A stretch of DNA of 64,000 bases from Halalkalibacter hemicellulosilyticusJCM 9152 (GTDB lineage: Bacteria; Bacillota; Bacilli; Bacillales; Bacillaceae_D): positions 1 to 64,000 of the forward strand of contig NZ_BAUU01000016.1 in assembly GCF_000513115.1 (NCBI RefSeq), read 5' to 3'. The notes under the pieces are model-generated. The model was not told the DNA's origin. It saw only the letters and a list, made by a program, of their open reading frames with translations, and searched no databases. Shown here in pieces: positions 51,818 through 59,813 of this stretch. Position 1 is the first letter of the stretch, and each line of letters begins with the position of its first letter. Made by a program: the position numbers and the translations under genes.

Positions 51818-52297
51818 ATGAGTATTCATCAATTTACTGTGAAGAAAGCAAACGGAGAAGAGCAATCTCTAGAGGAGTATAAGGGAAGGGCTTTACTTAT
51901 TGTAAACACAGCGACGAAGTGTGGGCTAGCTCCACAGTTTGAAGGTCTTGAAGAGCTATATCAGCGCTACCATGAGCAAGGCTTTGATGTGTTAGGATTT
52001 CCAACGAATCAATTCATGAATCAGGAGCCTGTAGCTGATGCGGATATGACTGAAACGTGTAAATTGAATTTCGGTGTGACTTTTCCACTGTTTGCTAAAA
52101 TACGAGTAAATGGATCAGAAGCTCATCCGCTGTACTCATATTTGAAGCAAGAGAAAAAAGGAGTTCTTAGCTCAGATATTAAATGGAATTTCACAAAGTT
52201 CCTTGTTGATCAAGAAGGTTATGTTGTTGAACGCTATGGACCACAAGTGAAGCCAGAAAAAATAGAAGATGATATTAAGAACGTATTAAAGGTATAA
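51818..52297 (+). CDS. Glutathione peroxidase-family thiol peroxidase
   Basis: A 159-residue protein of the GPx fold. The peroxidatic Cys is in NTATKCGLAPQFEGLE (about residue 35), with FPTNQFMNQEP and the Trp-Asn motif IKWNFTKFLVD supplying the rest of the active site. Bacillus members (BsaA) use Cys and are usually reduced by thioredoxin rather than glutathione; a second Cys at TETCKLNFG (about 86) could be the resolving residue. It should reduce peroxides in the cytoplasm. GGAGAGGG precedes the ATG. It is a single-gene unit with a terminator after it. Confidence 0.92.
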   Translation: MSIHQFTVKKANGEEQSLEEYKGRALLIVNTATKCGLAPQFEGLEELYQRYHEQGFDVLGFPTNQFMNQEPVADADMTETCKLNFGVTFPLFAKIRVNGSEAHPLYSYLKQEKKGVLSSDIKWNFTKFLVDQEGYVVERYGPQVKPEKIEDDIKNVLKV

Positions 52298-52312
52298 TAG
52301 AGTCACTATGAA

Positions 52313-52366
52313 TGAAGGGTTGTCTTAAAAGGTCAATAGACCGATTGAGACAACCCTTTGATAGGT
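52313..52366 (+). terminator. Terminator after the peroxidase gene
   Basis: AGGGTTGTCT and AGACAACCCT arms with an inner GGTC(AAT)AGACC pairing and TTTG tail. A degenerate repeat-family hairpin follows at 52375-52415. Confidence 0.75.
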
Positions 52367-52439
52367 TAGGTCAAGGACACCGAAAATGTTTAGCTTGAAC
52401 ATTTCTGTGTGTTGGAGTTAGGCCATAGGAGATGATGAT

Positions 52440-54329
52440 ATGAGTATTTTGCAGGTAGACCGTTTAACGAAGTCATATGGAGAGAAGGTTCTGTTTCAAA
52501 ATATTTCATTTACAATTGAAGAGCAGCAACGCATTGGGCTGATTGGAGTGAATGGAACAGGAAAATCTTCGCTTATGAAAATAATCGCCGGAGTGGAAGG
52601 CGCAGATACAGGGGAACTTCATCATGCGAATGATTTTCAAATTGAATATTTGTCACAGCACTCTGATTTAGATGATGGACTTACGGTGCTAGAAGAGATT
52701 TATGCTGGTGATTCGAACATCATGGTCACGATGCGTGCTTATGAGGAAAGTTTATCGAGGTTTGAGAGAGAACCAGCAAACGAAGCGTACCAAAAAACGT
52801 ATATGAAGTGGCAACAGAAGATGGATGAGCTGGAAGCATGGGAAGCAAACACTATGGCTAAAACGATTTTGACGAAATTAGGTGTACGTGATTTTCACTT
52901 AACGATTGGTCAACTATCAGGTGGTCAGAAGAAGCGTGTGGCGATTGCGAAGGCGCTCATTCAACCAGCCGATTTATTATTGCTTGATGAGCCGACGAAT
53001 CATCTTGATCATGCTTCGATTGAATGGTTAGAGGGTTATTTAGCGAATTATAAAGGGGCAATTGTATTAATTACCCACGATCGTTACTTTTTGAATCGTG
53101 TGACGAATTATATGTTTGAGCTAGATCAAGGGGCTTTATTTGTTTATGAAGGTAATTATGAGCGCTTTCTTGAGAAGAAAGCCGAGCGGCAAATGCAAGC
53201 AGAACATAAGGAGCAGAAGCGCCAAAATTTATTAAGACGAGAGCTTGCATGGTTAAAGCGCGGTGCAAAGGCGAGAACAACGAAGCAAAAAGCACGTATT
53301 CAGCGCATAGATCAAATAAAAGAAGATGGGCATGAGTCGATTCAACGGGAGTTCGATTTTGCGATTGGTTCGAGAAGATTAGGGAAGCAAGTTATTGAAT
53401 TGAAAGCTGTCTCTAAACAATTCGCCAATCAGCAGATTGTAGATTCATTGAATGAGCTTATTATTCCCGGCGAACGAATAGGGATTGTCGGAGCTAATGG
53501 AACAGGAAAGACGACACTATTAAACATATTAGCTGGTAGGAGCAAACCTGATTCGGGAGAGGTATTGATCGGGGAGACGGTTCATATCGGCTATTACACT
53601 CAAGAGGATAAAGAGATCAACGGAGATCTTAGAGTCATTGACTATATAAAAGAAATTGCAGAGGTCGTATATACAGCAGATGGCACACAAATTTCAGCTG
53701 AGCAAATGCTTGAGAGGTTTTTATTCCCGCGCTCAAGTCAATATACGTACATTAGGCGCTTATCAGGTGGAGAGAGACGTCGCCTTTATTTACTAAGGGT
53801 GTTAATGGAGGAGCCGAATGTACTGTTTCTAGATGAGCCGACAAATGACCTTGATACCGAGACACTTTCGGTTTTAGAGGATTATTTAGAGCAATTTCCA
53901 GGTGTCGTTATAACCGTATCCCACGATCGCTACTTTCTAGATCGAATCGTTGATCGGTTGCTCGTGTTTGAAGGGAATGGAAAAGTGTCACGCTTCCAAG
54001 GTCATTACTCCGATTATTTAGAAGTTCAGAAGGAAGTGGAGGAGCAAAGGAAGCGAGTCAGTTATCCAGAGCCCAAAAAGAAAGAAAAGCCGAAAGCGAG
54101 AAAGAAGCTATCATATAGGGAACAGCTAGAATGGGATCAAATCGAGGAACGAATTACGATGCTAGAGCAACAGGTTGAGGAGATTGAGAAAGCCATTGAA
54201 AATGCAGGCAGTGATTTCGGGCAAATTCAGCCGTTATTAAATGAAAAAGAACAGGTAGAAATGGAATTAGAAGCGGCAATCGAGCGATGGACGGAGTTAT
54301 CATTGCTAATCGAAGAGCTACAACAATAA
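52440..54329 (+). CDS. yfmR: ABC-F protein YfmR
   Basis: A 629-residue soluble ABC-F protein, the same length as B. subtilis YfmR. Domain 1 has GVNGTGKSSLMKI, LSGGQKKRVAIAKAL and LLLLDEPTNHLD. The inter-domain arm that enters the ribosomal E site is at about 240-300 (AERQMQAEHKEQKRQNLLRR). Domain 2 has GANGTGKTTLLNIL, LSGGERRRLYLLRVL and VLFLDEPTNDLD. A basic linker and C-terminal coiled coil follow (about 540-629). Recent B. subtilis work links YfmR with EF-P in relieving ribosome stalling. It lies alone between a terminator and the fructose operon. Confidence 0.9.
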   Translation: MSILQVDRLTKSYGEKVLFQNISFTIEEQQRIGLIGVNGTGKSSLMKIIAGVEGADTGELHHANDFQIEYLSQHSDLDDGLTVLEEIYAGDSNIMVTMRAYEESLSRFEREPANEAYQKTYMKWQQKMDELEAWEANTMAKTILTKLGVRDFHLTIGQLSGGQKKRVAIAKALIQPADLLLLDEPTNHLDHASIEWLEGYLANYKGAIVLITHDRYFLNRVTNYMFELDQGALFVYEGNYERFLEKKAERQMQAEHKEQKRQNLLRRELAWLKRGAKARTTKQKARIQRIDQIKEDGHESIQREFDFAIGSRRLGKQVIELKAVSKQFANQQIVDSLNELIIPGERIGIVGANGTGKTTLLNILAGRSKPDSGEVLIGETVHIGYYTQEDKEINGDLRVIDYIKEIAEVVYTADGTQISAEQMLERFLFPRSSQYTYIRRLSGGERRRLYLLRVLMEEPNVLFLDEPTNDLDTETLSVLEDYLEQFPGVVITVSHDRYFLDRIVDRLLVFEGNGKVSRFQGHYSDYLEVQKEVEEQRKRVSYPEPKKKEKPKARKKLSYREQLEWDQIEERITMLEQQVEEIEKAIENAGSDFGQIQPLLNEKEQVEMELEAAIERWTELSLLIEELQQ

Positions 54330-54380
54330 AAGCTTGTATGATAAAGTAGTAGTGACTGTTTATGAATGGTTATTACTACT

Positions 54381-54424
54381 TTTTGAATGTTTTTTAAAAA
54401 TAATGATTGATTTTGAATGTTTTT
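54381..54424 (+). promoter_or_regulatory. Direct repeats in the fru promoter, candidate FruR operators
   Basis: The 14-mer TTTTGAATGTTTTT occurs at 54381-54394 and again at 54411-54424, exactly 30 bases apart. A weaker TATGAATGGTT lies at 54361. The second copy falls in the spacer of the promoter below. DeoR-type repressors commonly bind direct repeats. Confidence 0.55.
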
Positions 54425-54435
54425 GACTATATACT
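54407..54435 (+). promoter_or_regulatory. Probable sigma-A promoter of the fructose operon
   Basis: TTGATT and TATACT hexamers are 17 bases apart, about 24 bases before the fruR start. Confidence 0.65.
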
Positions 54436-54458
54436 AATACATATAAGAGGTGATGATC

Positions 54459-55214
54459 ATGTTAGTGATCGAGCGTCAGAAGAAAATTATTGCGATGTTA
54501 CAAGAAGAGGAAACAGTGAAAATCCAAGAAATTATGGATGTGACAGGAGCTTCGGAATCTACAGTCCGCCGTGATTTGATGGAGCTTGAACGAGCAGGAA
54601 AATTAAAGCGATTACATGGAGGCGCGACATTACCTCAGAATAAGCTAGTTGAGCCAACGATGGAGGAGAAAACAGCCAAAAACAGTCATGAAAAAAGACA
54701 AATTGCAAAATGGGCGGCATCATTTGTAGAAGAGGGCGATTGTATCTATTTAGATGCAGGTACAAGCACGCTAGAAATGGTACCTTTCTTAAAGGATAAA
54801 GACGTTGTTGTTGTGACAAATGGCTTGATGAATATAGCAGCACTGCTTGAGGTTGGCATTAAGACACATGTCATCGGTGGTTATGTGAAATCTGGGACGA
54901 GTGCATTCATCGGCAGAAGTGCGATAAAGAGCTTAGAAATGTTCCAATTTGATAAAGCATTTATCGGTGTGAATGGTATTAGCTTAAAAGGTGAGTGTAC
55001 GACACCAGATCCTGAGGAAGCGTTTATTAAGGAATACGCCATAGCGCGAGCGCAGCAAGGAATTATTTTAGCGGATCATTCAAAGTTCGGTGAAGTCTCC
55101 TTCTCGACATTCGCTCATATTCAAAATGTAATAGTTGTAACGAGCGAGCAAATCGATGACACTTACTATCATGAATTAAAAGGTCAAACAACGTTAGAGG
55201 TGGTGACATTATGA
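54459..55214 (+). CDS. fruR: Fructose operon repressor, DeoR family
   Basis: A 251-residue DeoR-type repressor. The helix-turn-helix at residues 18-40 (KIQEIMDVTGASESTVRRDL) is followed by the family phrase LHGGATLP and a sugar-phosphate-binding domain (YLDAGTSTLEMVPFL, then VTNGLMNIAAL). Fructose 1-phosphate is the expected inducer. The start ATG 54459 is chosen because AAGAGGTG covers the upstream in-frame GTG and ATG codons. Its stop overlaps the fruK start in an ATGA arrangement. Order fruR-fruK-fruA matches B. subtilis. Confidence 0.93.
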   Translation: MLVIERQKKIIAMLQEEETVKIQEIMDVTGASESTVRRDLMELERAGKLKRLHGGATLPQNKLVEPTMEEKTAKNSHEKRQIAKWAASFVEEGDCIYLDAGTSTLEMVPFLKDKDVVVVTNGLMNIAALLEVGIKTHVIGGYVKSGTSAFIGRSAIKSLEMFQFDKAFIGVNGISLKGECTTPDPEEAFIKEYAIARAQQGIILADHSKFGEVSFSTFAHIQNVIVVTSEQIDDTYYHELKGQTTLEVVTL

Positions 55215-56131
55215 TTAGGACCGTTACTTTAAATCCAGCGATTGACCACTTTGTTCGATTAGATCAATTTGAGCTTGGTCACGTTAATCGTGCAAAAGCT
55301 GATCGTAAAGTGGCTGGAGGAAAAGGCATTAATATTTCAAAAGCATTAAAAAGCTTAGGTCATACTAGTGTGGCGCACGGATTGATTGGTGGTTTTACAG
55401 GTCGTTTCGTGCAAGAGCAGCTTGAGCGTGATGGGATTGTCACAGAATTCACATCGATCAACGCAGATACAAGAATCAATATGAAAATCCAAAGTACGAT
55501 GGAAACAGAAATTAATGGCGTTTCTCCCCAAATAACGGAGGACGAATTGAGTGATTTAGAAAAAAAACTTGACCTATTACAAGATGGAGATTCACTCGTG
55601 TTAGCTGGTAGTGTTCCTGAAACGATGCCTTCATCAATATATGAGCGGTTGTTAACGAGAATAGAGGGCAAAGATGTTCAAGTCTTTGTAGATACGAGTG
55701 GAGCAGCGTTACAATCAGTGATTGAAAAAGAGCCAACCTTTATTAAACCAAATCACCATGAATTAGCCGAATTATTTACAACAACGATTTCAACAAAAGA
55801 AGAGGCAATCCCTTATGTTCGAGAGCTTTTAAGTAAAGGCATTCAGTTTGTACTTGTGTCATTTGCTGGGGATGGGGCGATTTTAGGGACGGATGATGCG
55901 ATTTATATGGCGAACGTTCCAAGTGGTGAGGTCGTTAATTCCGTTGGTGCAGGTGACTCCGTTGTGGCAGGATTTTTGTCGGCTTTACGTGAGGAACAGC
56001 CAATTGAAAAGGTCTTTGCCTTTGCTGTTGCTTCAGGAAGTGCGACAGCATTCTCGCAAGGCTTTTGCCAAAGAGAGGCTGTTGAGACATTAGCAAGAGA
56101 AGTGTTTATTACAAAATGGGGGGATGAGTAA
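55211..56131 (+). CDS. fruK: 1-phosphofructokinase
   Basis: A 306-residue PfkB-family kinase that turns fructose 1-phosphate into fructose 1,6-bisphosphate with ATP. The N-terminal TLNPAIDHFV and AGGKGINISKALKSLG, and the catalytic anion hole VNSVGAGDSVVAGFL with the base Asp near residue 248, are all present. It is translationally coupled to fruR (ATGA) and is followed by fruA. Confidence 0.95.
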   Translation: MIRTVTLNPAIDHFVRLDQFELGHVNRAKADRKVAGGKGINISKALKSLGHTSVAHGLIGGFTGRFVQEQLERDGIVTEFTSINADTRINMKIQSTMETEINGVSPQITEDELSDLEKKLDLLQDGDSLVLAGSVPETMPSSIYERLLTRIEGKDVQVFVDTSGAALQSVIEKEPTFIKPNHHELAELFTTTISTKEEAIPYVRELLSKGIQFVLVSFAGDGAILGTDDAIYMANVPSGEVVNSVGAGDSVVAGFLSALREEQPIEKVFAFAVASGSATAFSQGFCQREAVETLAREVFITKWGDE

Positions 56132-56132
56132 A

Positions 56133-57995
56133 ATGAGAATTTCAGAGCTGTTAAAAAAAGATACGATTGTGTTAAATATGAAAGCAACTGATAAGTCTTC
56201 AGCGATTGATGAGCTCGTTAGAAAGCTTGACTCTGCTGGACGGTTAAATGATCCTTCACAGTATAAGAAAGCGATTTGGGAAAGAGAAGAACAAAGTACG
56301 ACGGGAATTGGTGATGGTATCGCGATTCCTCATGCGAAAAGTGCCGGTGTCCAAACACCAGCCATTGCGTTTGGGCGTTCGTCGGATGGATTAAACTATG
56401 AATCGTTAGACGGACAACCGACTCACTTGTTCTTTATGATTGCAGCATCGGAAAATGCGACTCAATCACATTTAGACACACTCTCACGTTTGTCTACCTA
56501 TTTAATGGATGAAGCGTTTCGCAACAAGCTTCTTGTAGCAAGCTCAGAGGACGACATTGTAAAGGCGATTGATGAAAAGGAAGAGGAGCAGCAAAAACCA
56601 GAAGGAGATTCACCTTCAGGCTCTGGCTTCCAGCTATTAGCAGTAACAGGCTGTCCGACGGGCATTGCTCATACGTATATGGCTGCTGATGCTTTAAAGG
56701 CAGAAGCAAAAAAGCAAGGAGTGACGATTAAGGTAGAAACGAATGGATCAGGCGGAGTGAAAAATCGTCTGACAGCTGAAGAGATCGCAGCGGCTGACGC
56801 AATTATAATTGCCGCTGATACGAAAGTAGATATGGCTCGTTTCAGTGGTAAACCAGTTATTCAAACAGGAGTGACAGATGGTATACGTAAGCCTAACGAG
56901 TTAATCATGAAAGCGTTATCAGAATCAGTGCCGGTGTATGAAAGTGCAGAACGAGGCAGTCGAGCAAATGAAGGATCTGGTGAGCGTCGAGGCTTCTATA
57001 AGCACTTAATGAATGGTGTATCAAATATGCTGCCATTTGTTGTCGGAGGCGGTATTCTAATTGCGATTTCGTTTATATTTGGAATTGAGGCGAGTGATCC
57101 GAGTCACCCAAGCTACAATGCCTTTGCTGATATGCTAATGACGATTGGTGGTGGCAATGCATTCGGTCTTATGATTCCTGTTCTTGCGGCCTTTATTGCG
57201 ATGAGTATTGCTGATCGCCCGGGTTTTGCGGCAGGTATGGTTGGTGGGTTAATTGCTTCAACAGGTGAAGCTGGCTTCTTAGGTGGTTTAATTGCCGGTT
57301 TCTTAGCAGGATATGTTGCTTTATTTATTAGACGTTTGCTAGAAGGATTACCGCAATTTTTAGAAGGAATTAAAACCGTCTTACTATATCCAGTCCTCAA
57401 TATCTTTTTGACTGGGATGGCAATGCTATTGCTAGTTAGTCCATTAGCAGCCTTTAATAGTGGCTTAGAATCGTGGCTATCAGGAATGGGTACGTCGAAT
57501 ATGATCATTCTCGGTATTATTTTAGGTGGAATGATGGCAATTGATATGGGGGGTCCTGTTAATAAAGCGGCCTTTACCTTTGGAATTGCGATGATTGATG
57601 CTGGGAACTTCGGTCCTCATGCAGCTGTTATGGCTGGTGGAATGGTTCCACCACTTGGAATTGCTTTAGCAACGACTTTCTTTAAAAATAAATTTACGAA
57701 GCAAGAGCGTGAGGGTGGTAAGACAAATTACGTATTAGGATTATCGTTTATTACAGAAGGAGCGATTCCGTTTGCCGCTGCCGATCCGGGAAGAGTGATT
57801 CCTTCGATTATCGTCGGTTCAGCTGTAGCTGGTGGATTAACAGCCCTATTCGGAATTGGTTTACCGGCGCCGCACGGTGGAGCATTTGTCATTCCACTCG
57901 TTTATGGAAGTGCGCTTGCTTACTTGTTTGCGATTTTAGTCGGAGCAATCGTTACAGCTCTCATGCTAGGAGTATGGAAGAAGAAAACGGTTTAA
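56133..57995 (+). CDS. fruA: PTS fructose-specific EIIABC component
   Basis: A 620-residue fusion of all three EII domains. IIA at the N-terminus has the phospho-His in GIGDGIAIPHAKSAG (about residue 64). IIB has the Cys in LAVTGCPTGIAHTYMAADAL (about 175). IIC (about 285-620) is the membrane channel (GVSNMLPFVVGGGILIAISF, FVIPLVYGSALAYLF). It imports fructose as fructose 1-phosphate for FruK. ATG 56124 lies on the GGGGGG ribosome site, so ATG 56133 is preferred. A terminator follows at 58009. Confidence 0.94.
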   Translation: MRISELLKKDTIVLNMKATDKSSAIDELVRKLDSAGRLNDPSQYKKAIWEREEQSTTGIGDGIAIPHAKSAGVQTPAIAFGRSSDGLNYESLDGQPTHLFFMIAASENATQSHLDTLSRLSTYLMDEAFRNKLLVASSEDDIVKAIDEKEEEQQKPEGDSPSGSGFQLLAVTGCPTGIAHTYMAADALKAEAKKQGVTIKVETNGSGGVKNRLTAEEIAAADAIIIAADTKVDMARFSGKPVIQTGVTDGIRKPNELIMKALSESVPVYESAERGSRANEGSGERRGFYKHLMNGVSNMLPFVVGGGILIAISFIFGIEASDPSHPSYNAFADMLMTIGGGNAFGLMIPVLAAFIAMSIADRPGFAAGMVGGLIASTGEAGFLGGLIAGFLAGYVALFIRRLLEGLPQFLEGIKTVLLYPVLNIFLTGMAMLLLVSPLAAFNSGLESWLSGMGTSNMIILGIILGGMMAIDMGGPVNKAAFTFGIAMIDAGNFGPHAAVMAGGMVPPLGIALATTFFKNKFTKQEREGGKTNYVLGLSFITEGAIPFAAADPGRVIPSIIVGSAVAGGLTALFGIGLPAPHGGAFVIPLVYGSALAYLFAILVGAIVTALMLGVWKKKTV

Positions 57996-58319
57996 GAGTA
58001 ATAGGAAGCACCCAACGCTGTATGATACGGCTTGGGTGCTTTTTTCTGTTTAGATCGTTTTGTGATGATAAACATCAATGAAAGAAGAGTTTATTTCCAG
58101 TTGGGAATGACGCAGGAAAGGGAGGAGCTGAGAGGGAAAGGTACGTCAGATCAAAATTCCTCATTATTTTATGCTATAGTTAAAGATGATGAAAACCAAT
58201 TCAAAAATACAAATAGGAAAAAACTTACCGGAGTTCTCTTATAAACGGTCTAAAACATATTGTCTTTACGCGATTGAATTGTATAAGAAGAATATCGTCC
58301 TTTTTTAGGAGGGAAAGTC
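57996..58319 (+). other. Intergenic gap after fruA
   Basis: Apart from the terminator at 58009-58045 nothing convincing is seen. A 59-codon frame from the ATG at 58068 has no ribosome site and no recognisable features. GGAGGG for the next gene lies at 58308-58313. Confidence 0.4.
58009..58046 (+). terminator. Terminator of the fructose operon
   Basis: AGCACCCAA and TTGGGTGCT arms with a 16-base loop and TTTTTCT tail. Confidence 0.88.
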
Positions 58320-58823
58320 GTGAAAATAATGTCAGAATTAATGCGGTTTAACGTATTACTTTTTGTTGGTGGCACAGCTATAAGCATTATGACATTCATT
58401 GCTTATTCACTTATTGGTATTGATGCTGAAAAATACTTGTGGACTTCGTTTATATTTACTCTTATTTTCATATATGTATTATATAAGAGAAAAGGATGGG
58501 GGAAGGGATATGTGGTTAGGAAAGCGGCTTGGGTTTCGATCAGTGTAATCATTCTATTCATACTGGTTATTCCAGATAGGTCTCCGACGCATCTGCATAC
58601 AGTTAAATACATGTATTCATACGGATTTCCGTTTCCATTTTTAACTTTATATGGTGATAATAATGGTTCAAGTTTCTTTATTTCAAACTTATTTTCTGGG
58701 GTTTCGAGCTGGGTTATGAACACTCAAATTTTTGCTAACTTCATCGTATTTTATTTTGTTTTTTATTTATTATTAAACATTCGAGAGAGGAAAGCACGGA
58801 ATCTGGACTTGAAAACAGGTTAA
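58320..58823 (+). CDS. Small integral membrane protein, unknown function
   Basis: A 167-residue protein with about four membrane helices (near residues 12-30, 38-53, 68-88 and 132-155). A loop of about 40 residues between helices 3 and 4 (DRSPTHLHTVKYMYSYGFPF) is rich in His, Tyr and Pro and probably faces outside. The C-terminus is basic (NIRERKARNLDLKTG), fitting a cytoplasmic location. I recognise no family. The start GTG follows GGAGGG. It is a single-gene unit with a repeat-family terminator. Confidence 0.65.
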   Translation: MKIMSELMRFNVLLFVGGTAISIMTFIAYSLIGIDAEKYLWTSFIFTLIFIYVLYKRKGWGKGYVVRKAAWVSISVIILFILVIPDRSPTHLHTVKYMYSYGFPFPFLTLYGDNNGSSFFISNLFSGVSSWVMNTQIFANFIVFYFVFYLLLNIRERKARNLDLKTG

Positions 58824-58830
58824 CAATGTG

Positions 58831-58868
58831 TTCACTGAAGAAGTAAAAACCAAACTTTTTCAGTGCCC
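58831..58868 (+). terminator. Hairpin of the CACTGAAAAAGT repeat family
   Basis: TTCACTGAAGAAGT, a short loop and ACTTTTTCAGTGCCC, eight bases past the membrane-protein stop. Confidence 0.6.
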
Positions 58869-58954
58869 TCGTTAATTGATTCTTTCAGTCTTTAAAAAAA
58901 TCGTATTATGATAAAATAAACATACACATATTAGTATAAGGTAGGCGAACGGAG

Positions 58955-59743
58955 ATGAAGGTTGCGATTTATCAGATGGATATTATTGCGGGGGAGATTG
59001 AACAAAACCGTCAAAAAGTAGCGAACTGGGCAGAAGAGGTTTGTACAGGAGAGTCAATGGATTTGCTTGTTTTACCAGAAATGTGGACAACTGCTTATAC
59101 ACTTCCACAGCTTCAGCAGTTAATTGGTGAAAACAACGATGAAATGGAATCCTTTTTAGTTGGATTAGCACAAAAATATGAAGTGAATGTTATAGCAGGG
59201 TCAATCGTTGTAAAAGAAAAAGGTCACTTTTACAATCGAGTTCTCGTCTATAGCCGTCAAGGGGAGCTAGCATACCATTATGATAAGATTCATTTAGTAC
59301 CGATGCTAAAGGAAGACGATTATTTAACTGGTGGTCAAAACAAGGCAGAAGTATTTGAATTAGATGGGCGTAAAATAGGTGTGATCATTTGTTATGATTT
59401 GCGGTTTCCGGAGCTTGCAAGGTCTTTGGCCTTGGAGGGGGCGGAAATGCTTGTTGTTGTTGCGGAATGGCCGTTAGCAAGAGAGCTGCATTGGAATACG
59501 CTCCTGAGGGCAAGAGCGATTGAGAATCAATTGTATGTTGTTAGTTCAAACCGTGTCGGTGCATATGATGGAGTGGAGTTTGCTGGTCAATCTCAAGTGA
59601 TTAACCCGTGGGGAGAAGTTGTCGCTAAAGGTTCGATTGAAAAGGAAGAGACGTTGTTCACTTCATTAGATTTGGAAGAAGTCCAGCGCATTCGTCAAGA
59701 TGTTCCAGTATTTAAGAGTCGAGTTCCTTCCTTATATAAATAG
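58955..59743 (+). CDS. Carbon-nitrogen hydrolase (nitrilase superfamily, MtnU/omega-amidase-like)
   Basis: A 262-residue nitrilase-fold amidase. The catalytic triad is complete: Glu in LLVLPEMWTTAYT (about 43), Lys in YHYDKIHLVPML (about 111) and Cys in VIICYDLRFPELA (about 146). A second Glu typical of the family lies in LLRARAIENQLYVV. Size and motifs are close to B. subtilis MtnU (YkrU, 259) and to omega-amidases that hydrolyse 2-oxoglutaramate or 2-oxosuccinamate. If it is MtnU-like, it would clean up the glutamine transamination product of methionine salvage, which would fit the SAM-controlled importer elsewhere in the window. That link is inference. Single-gene unit. Confidence 0.88.
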   Translation: MKVAIYQMDIIAGEIEQNRQKVANWAEEVCTGESMDLLVLPEMWTTAYTLPQLQQLIGENNDEMESFLVGLAQKYEVNVIAGSIVVKEKGHFYNRVLVYSRQGELAYHYDKIHLVPMLKEDDYLTGGQNKAEVFELDGRKIGVIICYDLRFPELARSLALEGAEMLVVVAEWPLARELHWNTLLRARAIENQLYVVSSNRVGAYDGVEFAGQSQVINPWGEVVAKGSIEKEETLFTSLDLEEVQRIRQDVPVFKSRVPSLYK

Positions 59744-59767
59744 TTGCAATGGTTGCGCTCATTGCTT

Positions 59768-59808
59768 AAAGGGCACCAAAAAAGTTTTTAACTTTTTTGG
59801 TGCCCTTA
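59768..59808. terminator. Bidirectional terminator between the amidase and ptsG
   Basis: AAAGGGCACCAAAAAAGTT and AACTTTTTTGGTGCCCTT form a long, nearly perfect stem between two convergent genes. It belongs to the repeated hairpin family. Confidence 0.88.
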
Positions 59809-59813
59809 TTTAC

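Noticed and set aside
58035-58244. Plus-strand frame of up to 70 codons after fruA
   Set aside because: Its first start lies within the fruA terminator and the later ATG has no ribosome site; no recognisable features.
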